From: JAQVWU01 sp964628455
Lineage (GTDB): Bacteria > Bacillota > Clostridia > Oscillospirales > CAG-272
Direction of reading: 5' to 3'
DNA length: 23,841 nt
Assembly: GCA_964628455.1 (NCBI GenBank)
Contig: CAZVPD010000042.1
Location: forward strand, 1 to 23,841
Below are positions 8,318 to 16,422 of the stretch, piece by piece (the stretch's first letter is position 1; every line of letters begins with the position of its first letter). The position numbers and the translations under genes were made by a program. Under the pieces are notes generated by a model. It searched no databases. It was not told where the DNA came from and was given only the letters and a program-made list of their open reading frames with translations.

Positions 8318-8936
8318 CGGACTTTACATTTATTAAAAAGAATTCGGGTTTTTTATTTGTCTGAAAGAATTGTATACGGCATACCGTTGTTTCGCGCTTA
8401 TGTAACGGTGCGTCAACACCGCCATGCTGTTATCTTAAGGAACATACCGATAAAGAGCTTCCGGAAAACGCGCCGGCCAATGTATTGTATCGCTGCATAT
8501 ATAACAAATGAAAATAATACAAAATCAGACGTTGTTTGAGATAAAAAAGGCAACGAAACAGAAGGTTGAAAAAACACGGGACTATTCTGTTCGATGCGCG
8601 CGGCAAACCCGGCGGTCCGAATATACACGGCTGTTCCATCCTCTGTCCCGCCGCCGGCGGGTCTGTCCGGATGGATGGGGATTATAAGCGTTTACTTCCG
8701 TGAGGACGCCGGCGGTGACCGGCAGCAAAAATGTTTTTAAGCGTTCTACAATGCCGGCTGACAGGCTGAGGCAGTGAATGGTCTTGTCTTGTTTTCTGAA
8801 ACCGGATAGTCATTGTTCTTAAAATACCCGGGCGGCCGGGGATGTTGTGCGAAAAACAATAGCGAGTATTATCCGCAGTTCGGGGTATTCATCTTCTGCG
8901 GAATATTCAAAAACAAACGAACGGAGGCCGGTAAAA
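8318..8936. other. Long intergenic region before paralog 4
   Basis: These 619 bp hold copy 2 of the 120-bp repeat (8531-8650) and, at its end, a short GC hairpin (CCCGCC/GGCGGG, 8647-8661). I see no gene: a 60-residue frame at 8357-8539 lacks a ribosome binding site, and other frames coincide with the repeat. A TAAAAT at 8820-8825 might be a -10 box but has no good -35. No clear terminator follows the FAD gene. Confidence 0.55.
8531..8650 (+). repeat. 120-bp structured intergenic repeat, copy 2
   Basis: This copy matches 594-713 at 107 of 120 positions with no gaps and in the same orientation. The AACAGAA/TTCTGTT stem is kept. Next to it this copy can form CG/CG pairs past a one-base bulge, where copy 1 forms GAT/ATC pairs. 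The CGGGAC and GTCCCG complementary segments are unchanged. Like copy 1, it sits in a gene-free gap upstream of a solute-binding lipoprotein gene, here ending 286 bp before the start. Confidence 0.7.
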
Positions 8937-10385
8937 ATGAGATCATCGTTAAAAGTCTTTTGCTTTATCACACTTGCCGCGATGCTCTTCGCATCGTGCG
9001 CGCCTGACCCGGATGCCGGCAGCATCGGGATCACGGAAAGCGCGCCCGCGGAGGAAAGCATCGAAACAGAAGCCGATTATCTTTCGGAGCTGCCCGAAAC
9101 CGATCTGGAGGGAAGAGAATTTACGGTCCTGTCGCGCAATACGACCGAAAGGCTGAATTTCTACACCGAAGAGCTGACAGGTGATGTCTTCAACGATTCG
9201 CTTCGGGAGCGCGACCTGCAGGTTGAGGAACGTCTCAACGTAAAAATAACGAATATTGCCACGGCAGACAGCGGCGAAACGAAAAACAATGTTGTTAAGA
9301 CGGCTCTTGCCGACGATCCCGTGTATGACCTGTTCTATCTGAATATGACGGGCGGGATAAGCACAATGGTAGGCAGCAATCATATTATAAACCTCAGGGA
9401 ACTCCCGTATCTGAAACTCGACAGCGCGTGGTGGAATAAGTCCATAAACGAAAACATGGATTTATACGGAAAACTATACTTTTCGGCAGGTCCGATCTCC
9501 GGAGTTTATCTTCTCACTCCGATCGCGATGATGTTCAATAAGCAGATGGCCCGGGATTATATTGCCGATGATCTATACGATATCGTCAAGGACGGAAAAT
9601 GGACGGTCGATCGGCTCCATGAGCTGACAAAAGACGTCGCCGCCGATGTTGACGGCAACGGCATCATGGATACGGAAGACAAATACGGATTGGCGGTTGA
9701 GCCGACTTTCGGATTCGCGCTGTATGCCGCGGGCGGATTTAAAGGCGTCGAGATCGACGGTAAAGGTGAATATAAAATACATCTGGACAGCCCGGAATCG
9801 GTTGACTTTATTCAGAAATGCAGCGGTTTGTTTAAAGACAGAAACAGCGTGTTCGTGCGTCCCGTCGGCGCGGGAGAAGCACACGCGGATATTTTCGAAG
9901 CCGGACGCGCGCTTTTCACCGATTTTACGATCCTCGGCGTTTTCGTTTATTTCAGGGACATGGAACAGGATTTCGGCCTGATACCGATCCCGAAAAAGGA
10001 TATCGCACAGGAAAGATACCTGACTACGTGCAACACATACCTCGATTCCGCCGTGGCGGTTCCGGTCACCATCCGCGATTTTGAAACAACCGGTCTTGTG
10101 ATGGAGACGATGGCGTATATCTCCCGGCTGACCGTAGTGCCGGCGATATACGAAACGACTCTTCGCGGCAAAGTCTCCCGCGATGAAGACAGTTCGGTCA
10201 TGCTTGACATCATCTACGCCGACACGTCCTACGACCTCAACACGATTTTTGATTTCGGCGTCAACATCATTCTGCTGGCGAACTCCCTGTGCGGGAACAA
10301 CGAGAATTTCGTATCATCCTATGAGGAGATAAGTTTAAAGGTTGTCGGCGCGGTGGAGGATTTACTGGAGACGTTAAAACAATGA
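8937..10385 (+). CDS. Extracellular solute-binding lipoprotein (paralog 4 of 6)
   Basis: This 482-residue binding lipoprotein is of the same family. The ATG at 8937 follows GGAGG (8923-8927) with 9-bp spacing and opens the signal MRSSLKVFCFITLAAMLFASC (Cys21 in FASC); an upstream in-frame start at 8847 would bury this signal. The EF-hand-like loop DVDGNGIMDTED spans 237-248, after GKWTVDRL. LDSAWWNKS, QDFGLIPIPKKD and VVPAIYETTLRGKVSRDEDS are shared with the siblings. Its TGA overlaps the ATG of the downstream GH36-like glycosidase (ATGA at 10382-10385), so the two are translationally coupled. It is therefore the best candidate in the window for a binding protein whose ligand is a glycosidase substrate, perhaps a galactoside. 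That link is inferred from context only. Confidence 0.85.
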   Translation: MRSSLKVFCFITLAAMLFASCAPDPDAGSIGITESAPAEESIETEADYLSELPETDLEGREFTVLSRNTTERLNFYTEELTGDVFNDSLRERDLQVEERLNVKITNIATADSGETKNNVVKTALADDPVYDLFYLNMTGGISTMVGSNHIINLRELPYLKLDSAWWNKSINENMDLYGKLYFSAGPISGVYLLTPIAMMFNKQMARDYIADDLYDIVKDGKWTVDRLHELTKDVAADVDGNGIMDTEDKYGLAVEPTFGFALYAAGGFKGVEIDGKGEYKIHLDSPESVDFIQKCSGLFKDRNSVFVRPVGAGEAHADIFEAGRALFTDFTILGVFVYFRDMEQDFGLIPIPKKDIAQERYLTTCNTYLDSAVAVPVTIRDFETTGLVMETMAYISRLTVVPAIYETTLRGKVSRDEDSSVMLDIIYADTSYDLNTIFDFGVNIILLANSLCGNNENFVSSYEEISLKVVGAVEDLLETLKQ

Positions 10386-12508
10386 TTGATTTTAAGATGA
10401 CAATACCCTGTTTCGGCTACGGTACCGCGATAAAGGCGGAATATGATCTTTCGGACGGGACTTACATAACGCCGAAAATCACAAACATTTCGGGTGAAAC
10501 GGTAAAAATCGGTAAAATTTATTGCATAAAAGACGCCGCTGTAAAGATAAACAGCGAATTCGGCATCACGGTAATCTATGAAGCGGGCTGGGGAAACGAC
10601 GGAAACAGGGTTGTTTCACCCGAGGCCGACGGCTCCTATAAAAGCGTGATCTGGGGCGGGATCTACGATAAAAGCAGCCGCGGCTTTCTTCACGTCGCTT
10701 TCGTGACTTTTGACCGTGTCGACTGCATCATCGAGTTCAACTTCAGAGACGGCTCGCCTTACCTTGACTGTTACTGTGATTTTCACGGGTTCGAGCTTGC
10801 GGCGGGGCAAACGGTCGCGGGTGAAACGCTCCGGATCGTCACCGCCGGTTATTTCGGCGACGCGCTTAAAACATGGGCCGATGAGGTAAGCGCTCATTAT
10901 AGGCCTAAAATAGCCCCGAAACCCGCGCTCGGTGCTGTCGGCGTATGGACCTGGACGAATGCGCTCGGAGTGAACTGCGGTTATGAGGAAAAAGTCTTAA
11001 GAAACGCAAAGGCGTTATCCGAACGGCTGCGCGGTTTCGGCTTCGAATATTATTGGGTCAGTATCGGCAACTTAAAAGGCTGCGTACCCGGCAACTGGCT
11101 GGAGAACAACGACCGGCAGTTTCCCGGTGGAATAGAAAATTTACCGGCGAAGCTTCGCGAACAGGGGCTAAAACTGGGTTTATGGTTCGCGCCCTTCTGG
11201 ATACCCGACCGTTTCACCGATTTTGACAGATTGCATGAAAATCAGATCCTGAAGCGCGGGGGCAAAAAACTCGTTTACCCGACCCGCTGGCTGTACGAAC
11301 TGTCCGCTGCATACCCTCCCGGGGAACGCCTGAATTTTTACTGCCGCGACGGGAGCAGCCCGGACGCGGCCGAATATGTAAAAAGCGTGCTGCGTTATTA
11401 CCACGGCATAGGCGTCAGGTATTATATGGTCGACTTTCTGATTTCGGGCGCGGGTGAAACCTACGGCCCCTGCGGTTACGACGAGTACAGCGACAGGAGC
11501 AAAATAAACGGACCCGAAGCCTATCGCTTCATGATGCAGGCCGTGCGCGAAGCGGCGGGAAGCGACACCTACCTTGTCGCGAGCACCGGTCCGAGCATGA
11601 CAAACATCGGCTGCGTCGACGCAACGCGCACGGGTCCCGACACGGGGGAAGGCAGACCCGCGTTCAAGGACGGTTCCTCATACCCGGCGACATTCTGCAC
11701 CGAAAGCTATGATATGCTCAGACTCGCGTGCAACAATTACGCGCATTATTATCATCAGCACGGGAAACTCTATCATTGCGACTCGTTTAACGTGGTCACC
11801 GTTGACAAACCGGTTCCGCTCGATATTGTCCGCATGACGCTGTCCATGGCCGCTTTGTCCTCAAGCGCGATGATGCTTGGGGATGAGATTTACGAGATGA
11901 GCGGCGAACGATTGGCCATGCTGAAAAAAGCGCTGCCGCAGAACACGGGGGAAGCGGCTGTTCCCGAGGATCTGCCCGACAGTGTTTACCCCGAAATACC
12001 GGGTAAATATCATCTCTCCGTTCATCGCCGGTGGGGAAGCTACGATGTTTACGGACTTTTGAATCTCGGGGAAAACGACCGTGAATTTAAGATTGATCTT
12101 AACGGGGCAAGCGTGGTTTACGACTTCTGGAACGAGAGCTTCGAAGGCATATATACCGGTATTTATTCGTGCAAAGTGTCGAAACGGGATATAAAAGTAT
12201 TGCGGGTCTCTCCGCTTTCGGATCATCCGCAGCTTTTGAGCACCGACATGCACATTCTGCAGGGGGCCGTCGAGGTCCGGAACGTCGATTGGGATGAAGG
12301 AGAATGCCGTCTGGCTGTGACTTGTACCCGCCCCGAAGGGGAGACGGGGACAGTGATCCTTCTCGTGCCGAAGGAGTATGTTCCATGCGATTATGAGGGG
12401 ATCCATACCGCGATGACCGGGGGCGGAAAACACTATATATTGACGAAACACCTGCATTTCGACGTTGTGACAAGAGTCTTCGGTATTAAATTCATAAAAA
12501 AAGATTAG
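10382..12508 (+). CDS. GH36/clan GH-D-like glycosidase (alpha-galactosidase type)
   Basis: This 708-residue protein has the layout of GH36-type enzymes: an N-terminal beta domain (about 1-175), a TIM barrel (about 185-500) and a C-terminal beta domain. No signal peptide is present, so it should be cytoplasmic. Barrel motifs include GFEYYWVSIG, the stretch GNWLENNDRQFPGG and GLKLGLWFAPFW. In YYMVDF, Asp351 is the likely nucleophile. In DATRTGPD, Asp420 with Arg416 fits the clan's R-x-x-x-D acid/base motif. The expected reaction is retaining hydrolysis of an alpha-galactoside or related alpha-linked sugar, but divergence from classic KWD motifs leaves the specificity open. The ATG overlaps the stop of paralog 4, with which it is coupled. 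Confidence 0.78.
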   Translation: MIDFKMTIPCFGYGTAIKAEYDLSDGTYITPKITNISGETVKIGKIYCIKDAAVKINSEFGITVIYEAGWGNDGNRVVSPEADGSYKSVIWGGIYDKSSRGFLHVAFVTFDRVDCIIEFNFRDGSPYLDCYCDFHGFELAAGQTVAGETLRIVTAGYFGDALKTWADEVSAHYRPKIAPKPALGAVGVWTWTNALGVNCGYEEKVLRNAKALSERLRGFGFEYYWVSIGNLKGCVPGNWLENNDRQFPGGIENLPAKLREQGLKLGLWFAPFWIPDRFTDFDRLHENQILKRGGKKLVYPTRWLYELSAAYPPGERLNFYCRDGSSPDAAEYVKSVLRYYHGIGVRYYMVDFLISGAGETYGPCGYDEYSDRSKINGPEAYRFMMQAVREAAGSDTYLVASTGPSMTNIGCVDATRTGPDTGEGRPAFKDGSSYPATFCTESYDMLRLACNNYAHYYHQHGKLYHCDSFNVVTVDKPVPLDIVRMTLSMAALSSSAMMLGDEIYEMSGERLAMLKKALPQNTGEAAVPEDLPDSVYPEIPGKYHLSVHRRWGSYDVYGLLNLGENDREFKIDLNGASVVYDFWNESFEGIYTGIYSCKVSKRDIKVLRVSPLSDHPQLLSTDMHILQGAVEVRNVDWDEGECRLAVTCTRPEGETGTVILLVPKEYVPCDYEGIHTAMTGGGKHYILTKHLHFDVVTRVFGIKFIKKD

Positions 12509-12755
12509 CATTCCGATGGTTTTGCGCTGTCTGCTCACACGGGGATTGTTTGATCATTAAAATATATGCGTCAAACCCGAATGTCACTTCGCAGCGTTTA
12601 AAACCATTCATGTCTTTCGGACGTTTTCACTTCTTCCGTTCTTTTGCGAAAAACCGGGTGCGTCCTTCAATTGGTTGTCGGTATATAAAGTTATTGACAG
12701 CACAACCCGGTCTCATTGACATTTTGTGCTTTTGCAGAAAGGGACAGAGATAAGT

Positions 12756-13631
12756 ATGAGTGATTTACGGGAAGGTTTTTACACTGCACTGGGGACTCCT
12801 CTGGACGAGGAGGGGTACATCATTGAAAACAGCCTGAGGAAGCATATCCGGTCACAAAAGGAGGCAGGCGCTGCGGGACTGCTTCTGATGGGCAGCATGG
12901 GGATCGAATCCGCGATCAGGGACAGCCAGTACGGAAAAATCGCCCGCATTGCCGCAGACACGGTCAAGGGGCATATCCCGCTGTTTGTCGGTGCGATGGA
13001 TAACTCTGTTGCCCGGGTGCTGGACAGAGCAGACGCGCTCGGAAAAATTCAGATCGACGGGATTGTCGTCACAACGCCCTTTTACTCGGTTTCACCCGAG
13101 GACGAACTGCTTAATTTCTTTGACGGAATCGCGGACAGGTCGTATTATCCGGTCTATTTGTATGACTTGCCGGGGGTGACAAAACAAAAAATCACGTTTG
13201 ACATGGTTCAAAAGCTTGCGAAGCATCCCAACATCAGGGGGATCAAAACGGCGGACACCGCGCTGGTCAGGTCGATCATGGGAAGCCTCCCCGGTTTTCA
13301 GGCGTTTTACAGCAATCTCGACTGCTTTGACGTGGGTGTTTCCTACGGCATCTCAAAAGTGCTTGACGGGATGTTCTGCTGCACTCCTAAAAATGCGTTT
13401 CAAATGAAGCAGGCGTTTTGGGGAGGCAATGTGAAAGACGGCACAAAACACTTAAACAGAATACTGGATTTCAGGGATTTTCTGCTTCGCTGCAGACTGC
13501 TACCGAGCTTTACCGCGGCGATGAACCTGCTTGGCATCAAGGGTAATTTCCATCCCGATTACAGCCGTATCAAAGGCGAGGAAAAGTCGGAACTTGTAAA
13601 AAACAAGATGCTGGAAATCGGAGAATTATGA
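12756..13631 (+). CDS. DapA/NanA-family (dihydrodipicolinate synthase-like) aldolase or lyase
   Basis: This 291-residue class I aldolase-family TIM barrel belongs to the DapA/N-acetylneuraminate lyase superfamily. These enzymes form a Schiff base with pyruvate or a 2-keto acid. Tyr136 in YLYDLPG and Lys164 in RGIKTAD are 28 residues apart, the same spacing as the catalytic Tyr133 and Lys161 of E. coli DapA. The usual GTTGE motif is changed to GSMGIES, which argues against true DapA. The ATG at 12756 begins MSDLREGFYTALGTPLDEEG, typical of the family; a GTG at 12726 adds ten non-homologous residues. The purine-rich AAAGGG site is about 12 bp away. It is followed after 33 bp by two small proteins likely in one operon. 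The substrate is unknown. Confidence 0.85.
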   Translation: MSDLREGFYTALGTPLDEEGYIIENSLRKHIRSQKEAGAAGLLLMGSMGIESAIRDSQYGKIARIAADTVKGHIPLFVGAMDNSVARVLDRADALGKIQIDGIVVTTPFYSVSPEDELLNFFDGIADRSYYPVYLYDLPGVTKQKITFDMVQKLAKHPNIRGIKTADTALVRSIMGSLPGFQAFYSNLDCFDVGVSYGISKVLDGMFCCTPKNAFQMKQAFWGGNVKDGTKHLNRILDFRDFLLRCRLLPSFTAAMNLLGIKGNFHPDYSRIKGEEKSELVKNKMLEIGEL

Positions 13632-13664
13632 CGTTTTAAAAAAAGGAAGGGGGAAACTGCGGGG

Positions 13665-14135
13665 ATGCAGATACTGAAACGAACCGCGTCCGACAACGAG
13701 TATTTTCACACGGACTTTCATGTTTCGGCGGATCAGGGGCTTTCTTATCTGGGAAACAAATACGGCGGCGGCGCAGTACGCGAATACCTGGAACAGTTCG
13801 CCCGCGCGTATTACGGGCCTTTGATCGAAGAAATTAAAAAAGAGGGGCCGGAAGCTTTCAAACGGCAGATACTCCGCGTTTATGAAACGGAAAAAGCACT
13901 TGACGCGGTCAGAACACATATGGCCGGGGACTTTTTAAGCGTGGAAATAGATTACTGTCCGGCTGTCCGTTCTATGAAAAGCACAGGGCATACGCCTTCG
14001 GAATGGTACATTGAAACGACCGCAACGGTTCAGCGTGTCATTGCAGAGGAAGCGGGATACGATTTTTTCATGGGAGAATATGACGGGGAAACCGGAAAAA
14101 CGTCCTACACCATTCAAAGGAGGAAGACCGAATGA
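13665..14135 (+). CDS. L-2-amino-thiazoline-4-carboxylate hydrolase-like (ATC_hydrolase) protein A
   Basis: This 156-residue protein is soluble, with no signal or membrane segment. It resembles the ATC_hydrolase family, named for an enzyme that opens L-2-amino-thiazoline-4-carboxylate in a bacterial route to cysteine. Most relatives have no proven substrate. The pattern seen is a helical N-terminal half (SYLGNKYGGGAVREYLEQFA), then DYCPAVRSMKS with Cys98, and a tail ending YDGETGKTSYTIQRR. A GGAAGGGGG site (13645-13653) precedes the ATG at 13665. The stop overlaps the next start by ATGA. The following gene aligns with this one around the CP motif with equal C-terminal length, suggesting a duplicated pair. 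The family call is from memory of motifs and is moderate. Confidence 0.55.
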   Translation: MQILKRTASDNEYFHTDFHVSADQGLSYLGNKYGGGAVREYLEQFARAYYGPLIEEIKKEGPEAFKRQILRVYETEKALDAVRTHMAGDFLSVEIDYCPAVRSMKSTGHTPSEWYIETTATVQRVIAEEAGYDFFMGEYDGETGKTSYTIQRRKTE

Positions 14136-14581
14136 TATCCTGTACGGAATTCATACCGCTATACAGCGAATTATTCAAATACCTCGAGAAAAAGGGCGGA
14201 AAAGAGGAAGTGATGACATACTGGGAGTATATCTCCGACGTCTATATCGCGCCCCGCTTGGGCTGTGAGGTGAAAGCGAAAGGTATGGCGGGGTGTTTTT
14301 CCTATTGGTCGAAAAGCCTGAATGAAGAGGCCTGTGATTTCACGATGGTTTATGATGAAGAGACTCGGACATTTTCGATTGATATGCATAAATGTCCGTC
14401 GAAAGCGATGCTTCTTGCCCTCGATTATATGGAACCTTATCACGACTACTGCGGTCATTGCGCGGTTCTTTATGCGCGGCAGCTTGAAAAGTACGGGATT
14501 ATGACGGAATGCTTTGATTTATCGCATGTTTGCGAGGCGAAATGCTATTGGCGTTATAAATATAAAGAAAGCCGATTATAG
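14132..14581 (+). CDS. ATC_hydrolase-like protein B, Cys/His-rich paralog
   Basis: This 149-residue protein follows protein A with a 4-bp overlap and its own AGGAGG site (14117-14122), so the two are coupled. The KCPSKAML segment (Cys88) aligns with YCPAVRSM of protein A. Unlike protein A it then has a Cys/His cluster: His104, Cys107, His109 and Cys110 in EPYHDYCGHC, and Cys134 and Cys138 in HVCEAKC. Such a set could bind a metal ion. No signal peptide is visible. Assignment to the ATC_hydrolase family is tentative; it may be an inactive or structural partner of protein A, or an enzyme on its own. The upstream DapA-like aldolase is the likely third member of the operon. Confidence 0.5.
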   Translation: MISCTEFIPLYSELFKYLEKKGGKEEVMTYWEYISDVYIAPRLGCEVKAKGMAGCFSYWSKSLNEEACDFTMVYDEETRTFSIDMHKCPSKAMLLALDYMEPYHDYCGHCAVLYARQLEKYGIMTECFDLSHVCEAKCYWRYKYKESRL

Positions 14582-14798
14582 ATAAACCGGATGGTCAAAG
14601 CGGAGATTTCGCCGCTGTGAAAAAGGTCGGGGAAAGCATGCCGCCGGCAGCAGCAGAAAGAATGTCCGACGGCTTCACGCCTGTTCGGAAATGGAAGCCC
14701 TGTTTTTTCGGAGCCGTAAATGATCGGCGAATATCCGGTGTCATCCGGGTATACAAGTTACCGATGTTCTGTATAAAAAGAAAACAGGAGGGATATCA

Positions 14799-16250
14799 TT
14801 GAAACTATTTGGATCTGCAGCGGTATTCATGTTTATTGTCATGCTGTGTATAGTCATCGCTGCCTGCGGCGGAAAAGACGGACTCACACCGGCAGTCGGT
14901 GACACCGCCGCTTCTTCGGCAGACGCTGAAATCGAATCCCCGAGTCCATACGGTGACAGCCTGCCTGATGATTTGGATTATGGCGGTTATGAATTTACCG
15001 TGTTAACCTTCAAAGGCGGAAACACCGCCGAATGGCCGCAGTATATCGATATCGACACGCAAAACGGCGATCTGCTGAATGATGCCGCGTTCAACCGCAA
15101 TGTTACGGTTGAGGACAGACTTAATATTCAGATCAAAGTCATGGAAAGCAATAATACCAACGATTGCAGCGTCATGTTCGGAAAGATAGTCCTCTCCGGT
15201 GACAACTCATTTGATATCGGCACCTTTTTCGGCCCTGAAAACATATCTTCTCTCGTTCTTGAAAACATGGTATATAACTGGCTTAATATGCCCTATGTCG
15301 ACCTGGAAGCCGATTATTATGCCAGGCAGGCAAATACCGAATACAATATACTCGGAAAACAGCTTTTCGCGGTCAGCGATATCACTTACTGTACACAAGC
15401 CTTTTCCCTTTTTCTGTTTAATAAAAATTTGCTTGAAGATTACGGACTTGAAACACCCTATCGGCATGTCTATGACGGGACATGGACATACGGCAAAATG
15501 CTCGGTTATATCAAAGGAACCTATTCGGACCTGAACGGCAATGCCAAAAAAGATTACGGCGACATTTTCGGATTCAGCGACCATCCGTATATGCCGTCCT
15601 ACTTTTATTTCGGCTTCGGCGGTGTTGCCACCGTCCGTGACGGCAGCGGCAGGATCACACCGGTATTGTTTGATGAAAAAGTGGTTTCCATCGTTGAAAC
15701 TTTAGTCGGATTCGTGACCGACGATCATGTTTTTCTGAATGAATCCAAAGGTGTTCAGAATTTCATGGACGGAAATGCACTGTTTGTTTATTACGGCAGC
15801 AATAAGGAGGTATTGCGCGATATCGAAGCATTCGACTTTGGTCTGCTTATTGAGCCGAAATATGATGAAATGCAGAATGAATATATCGTACCGGCATATG
15901 GCGGGCTGACAGGAATACCCGTTACGGCAAACGACATGGAGCGTACCGGATCGATCGTCGAAGCTCTTGCTTCTTCTTCACACAGATTTTTGCGGGATGC
16001 TTTTGCCGAGGTTTATGTTCAGCAGAAAATTTTACGCGATGAGGATTCACAGAAAATTTATAAACTATGCAGCGAACACACCATGTTTGATATCTTAAAA
16101 AATTGCGATCCGAGCGGCAGTCTTTCAAGCTGCGCGTATATAAATACGATGCTGAATTCAAAGAATGCCGATGTCGCCTCGGCTGCCGCAAAGATCGAAT
16201 CAAAGGTAACCGCGGCGTTCGAACATTTCCATGATCGGATTTCCCGGTAA
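14799..16250 (+). CDS. Extracellular solute-binding lipoprotein (paralog 5 of 6), TTG start
   Basis: This 483-residue binding lipoprotein starts at a TTG (14799-14801), supported by a perfect AGGAGGG (14786-14792) six bases upstream. The signal peptide that begins there (KLFGSAAVFMFIVMLCIVIAAC) has a canonical IAAC lipobox with Cys23. The EF-hand-like loop is DLNGNAKKDYGD (244-255), with Ala in place of the conserved Gly at loop position 6, after GTWTYGKM. AFDFGLLIEPKYDE is the family motif, but the usual PAYYE-type motif has diverged (FLRDAFAEVYVQQK). The C-terminal part KIESKVTAAFEHF aligns with paralog 1. It lies 217 bp past the ATC-hydrolase-like pair and 172 bp before paralog 6. No transporter genes are nearby. 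Confidence 0.83.
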   Translation: MKLFGSAAVFMFIVMLCIVIAACGGKDGLTPAVGDTAASSADAEIESPSPYGDSLPDDLDYGGYEFTVLTFKGGNTAEWPQYIDIDTQNGDLLNDAAFNRNVTVEDRLNIQIKVMESNNTNDCSVMFGKIVLSGDNSFDIGTFFGPENISSLVLENMVYNWLNMPYVDLEADYYARQANTEYNILGKQLFAVSDITYCTQAFSLFLFNKNLLEDYGLETPYRHVYDGTWTYGKMLGYIKGTYSDLNGNAKKDYGDIFGFSDHPYMPSYFYFGFGGVATVRDGSGRITPVLFDEKVVSIVETLVGFVTDDHVFLNESKGVQNFMDGNALFVYYGSNKEVLRDIEAFDFGLLIEPKYDEMQNEYIVPAYGGLTGIPVTANDMERTGSIVEALASSSHRFLRDAFAEVYVQQKILRDEDSQKIYKLCSEHTMFDILKNCDPSGSLSSCAYINTMLNSKNADVASAAAKIESKVTAAFEHFHDRISR

Positions 16251-16267
16251 CAGACATAAGAAGCGGA

Positions 16268-16338
16268 CCCGGTTATTCTTAAGGGAGTACCTTCAGACCG
16301 ATTCCTTCTCTTATTGCACCTTAAAAGAATGATCCGGG
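16268..16338 (+). repeat. Imperfect inverted repeat between paralogs 5 and 6
   Basis: CCCGG, ATTCTT and AAGG on the left (16268-16284) pair in order with CCTT, AAGAAT and CCGGG on the right (16319-16338). Small internal loops separate the helices, with a 34-nt apical loop. No T-run follows, so it is not a standard terminator. A second small stem, AGGCCTG/CAGGCCT with a TTA loop, lies at 16349-16365. These may shape the leader of the paralog 6 transcript. Confidence 0.4.
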
Positions 16339-16422
16339 CTGTCTGGGCAGGCCTGTTACAGGCCTTGATTCCGTTGTTGAACCTGTTCGTTATAAATATT
16401 CTGTAATTTATATGGAGGAATT

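Noticed and set aside
8357..8539. A 60-codon frame after the FAD oxidoreductase
   Set aside because: There is no ribosome binding site, the composition is unremarkable, and it ends inside the 120-bp repeat.
11861..12538. A 225-codon open frame on the - strand inside the GH36-like gene
   Set aside because: It is antisense to the conserved C-terminal domain and shows no family motif or ribosome binding site.
12690..12730. Two TTGACA boxes before the aldolase gene, one in a CATTGACATTTT context like the 40-bp promoter repeat
   Set aside because: Neither has an acceptable -10 box at 16-18 bp, and similarity to the promoter repeat stops after about 12 bases, so no promoter is claimed.
14617..14802. 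A 61-codon frame before paralog 5
   Set aside because: It uses a GTG start with no ribosome binding site, has no recognisable motif, and runs into the real TTG start.
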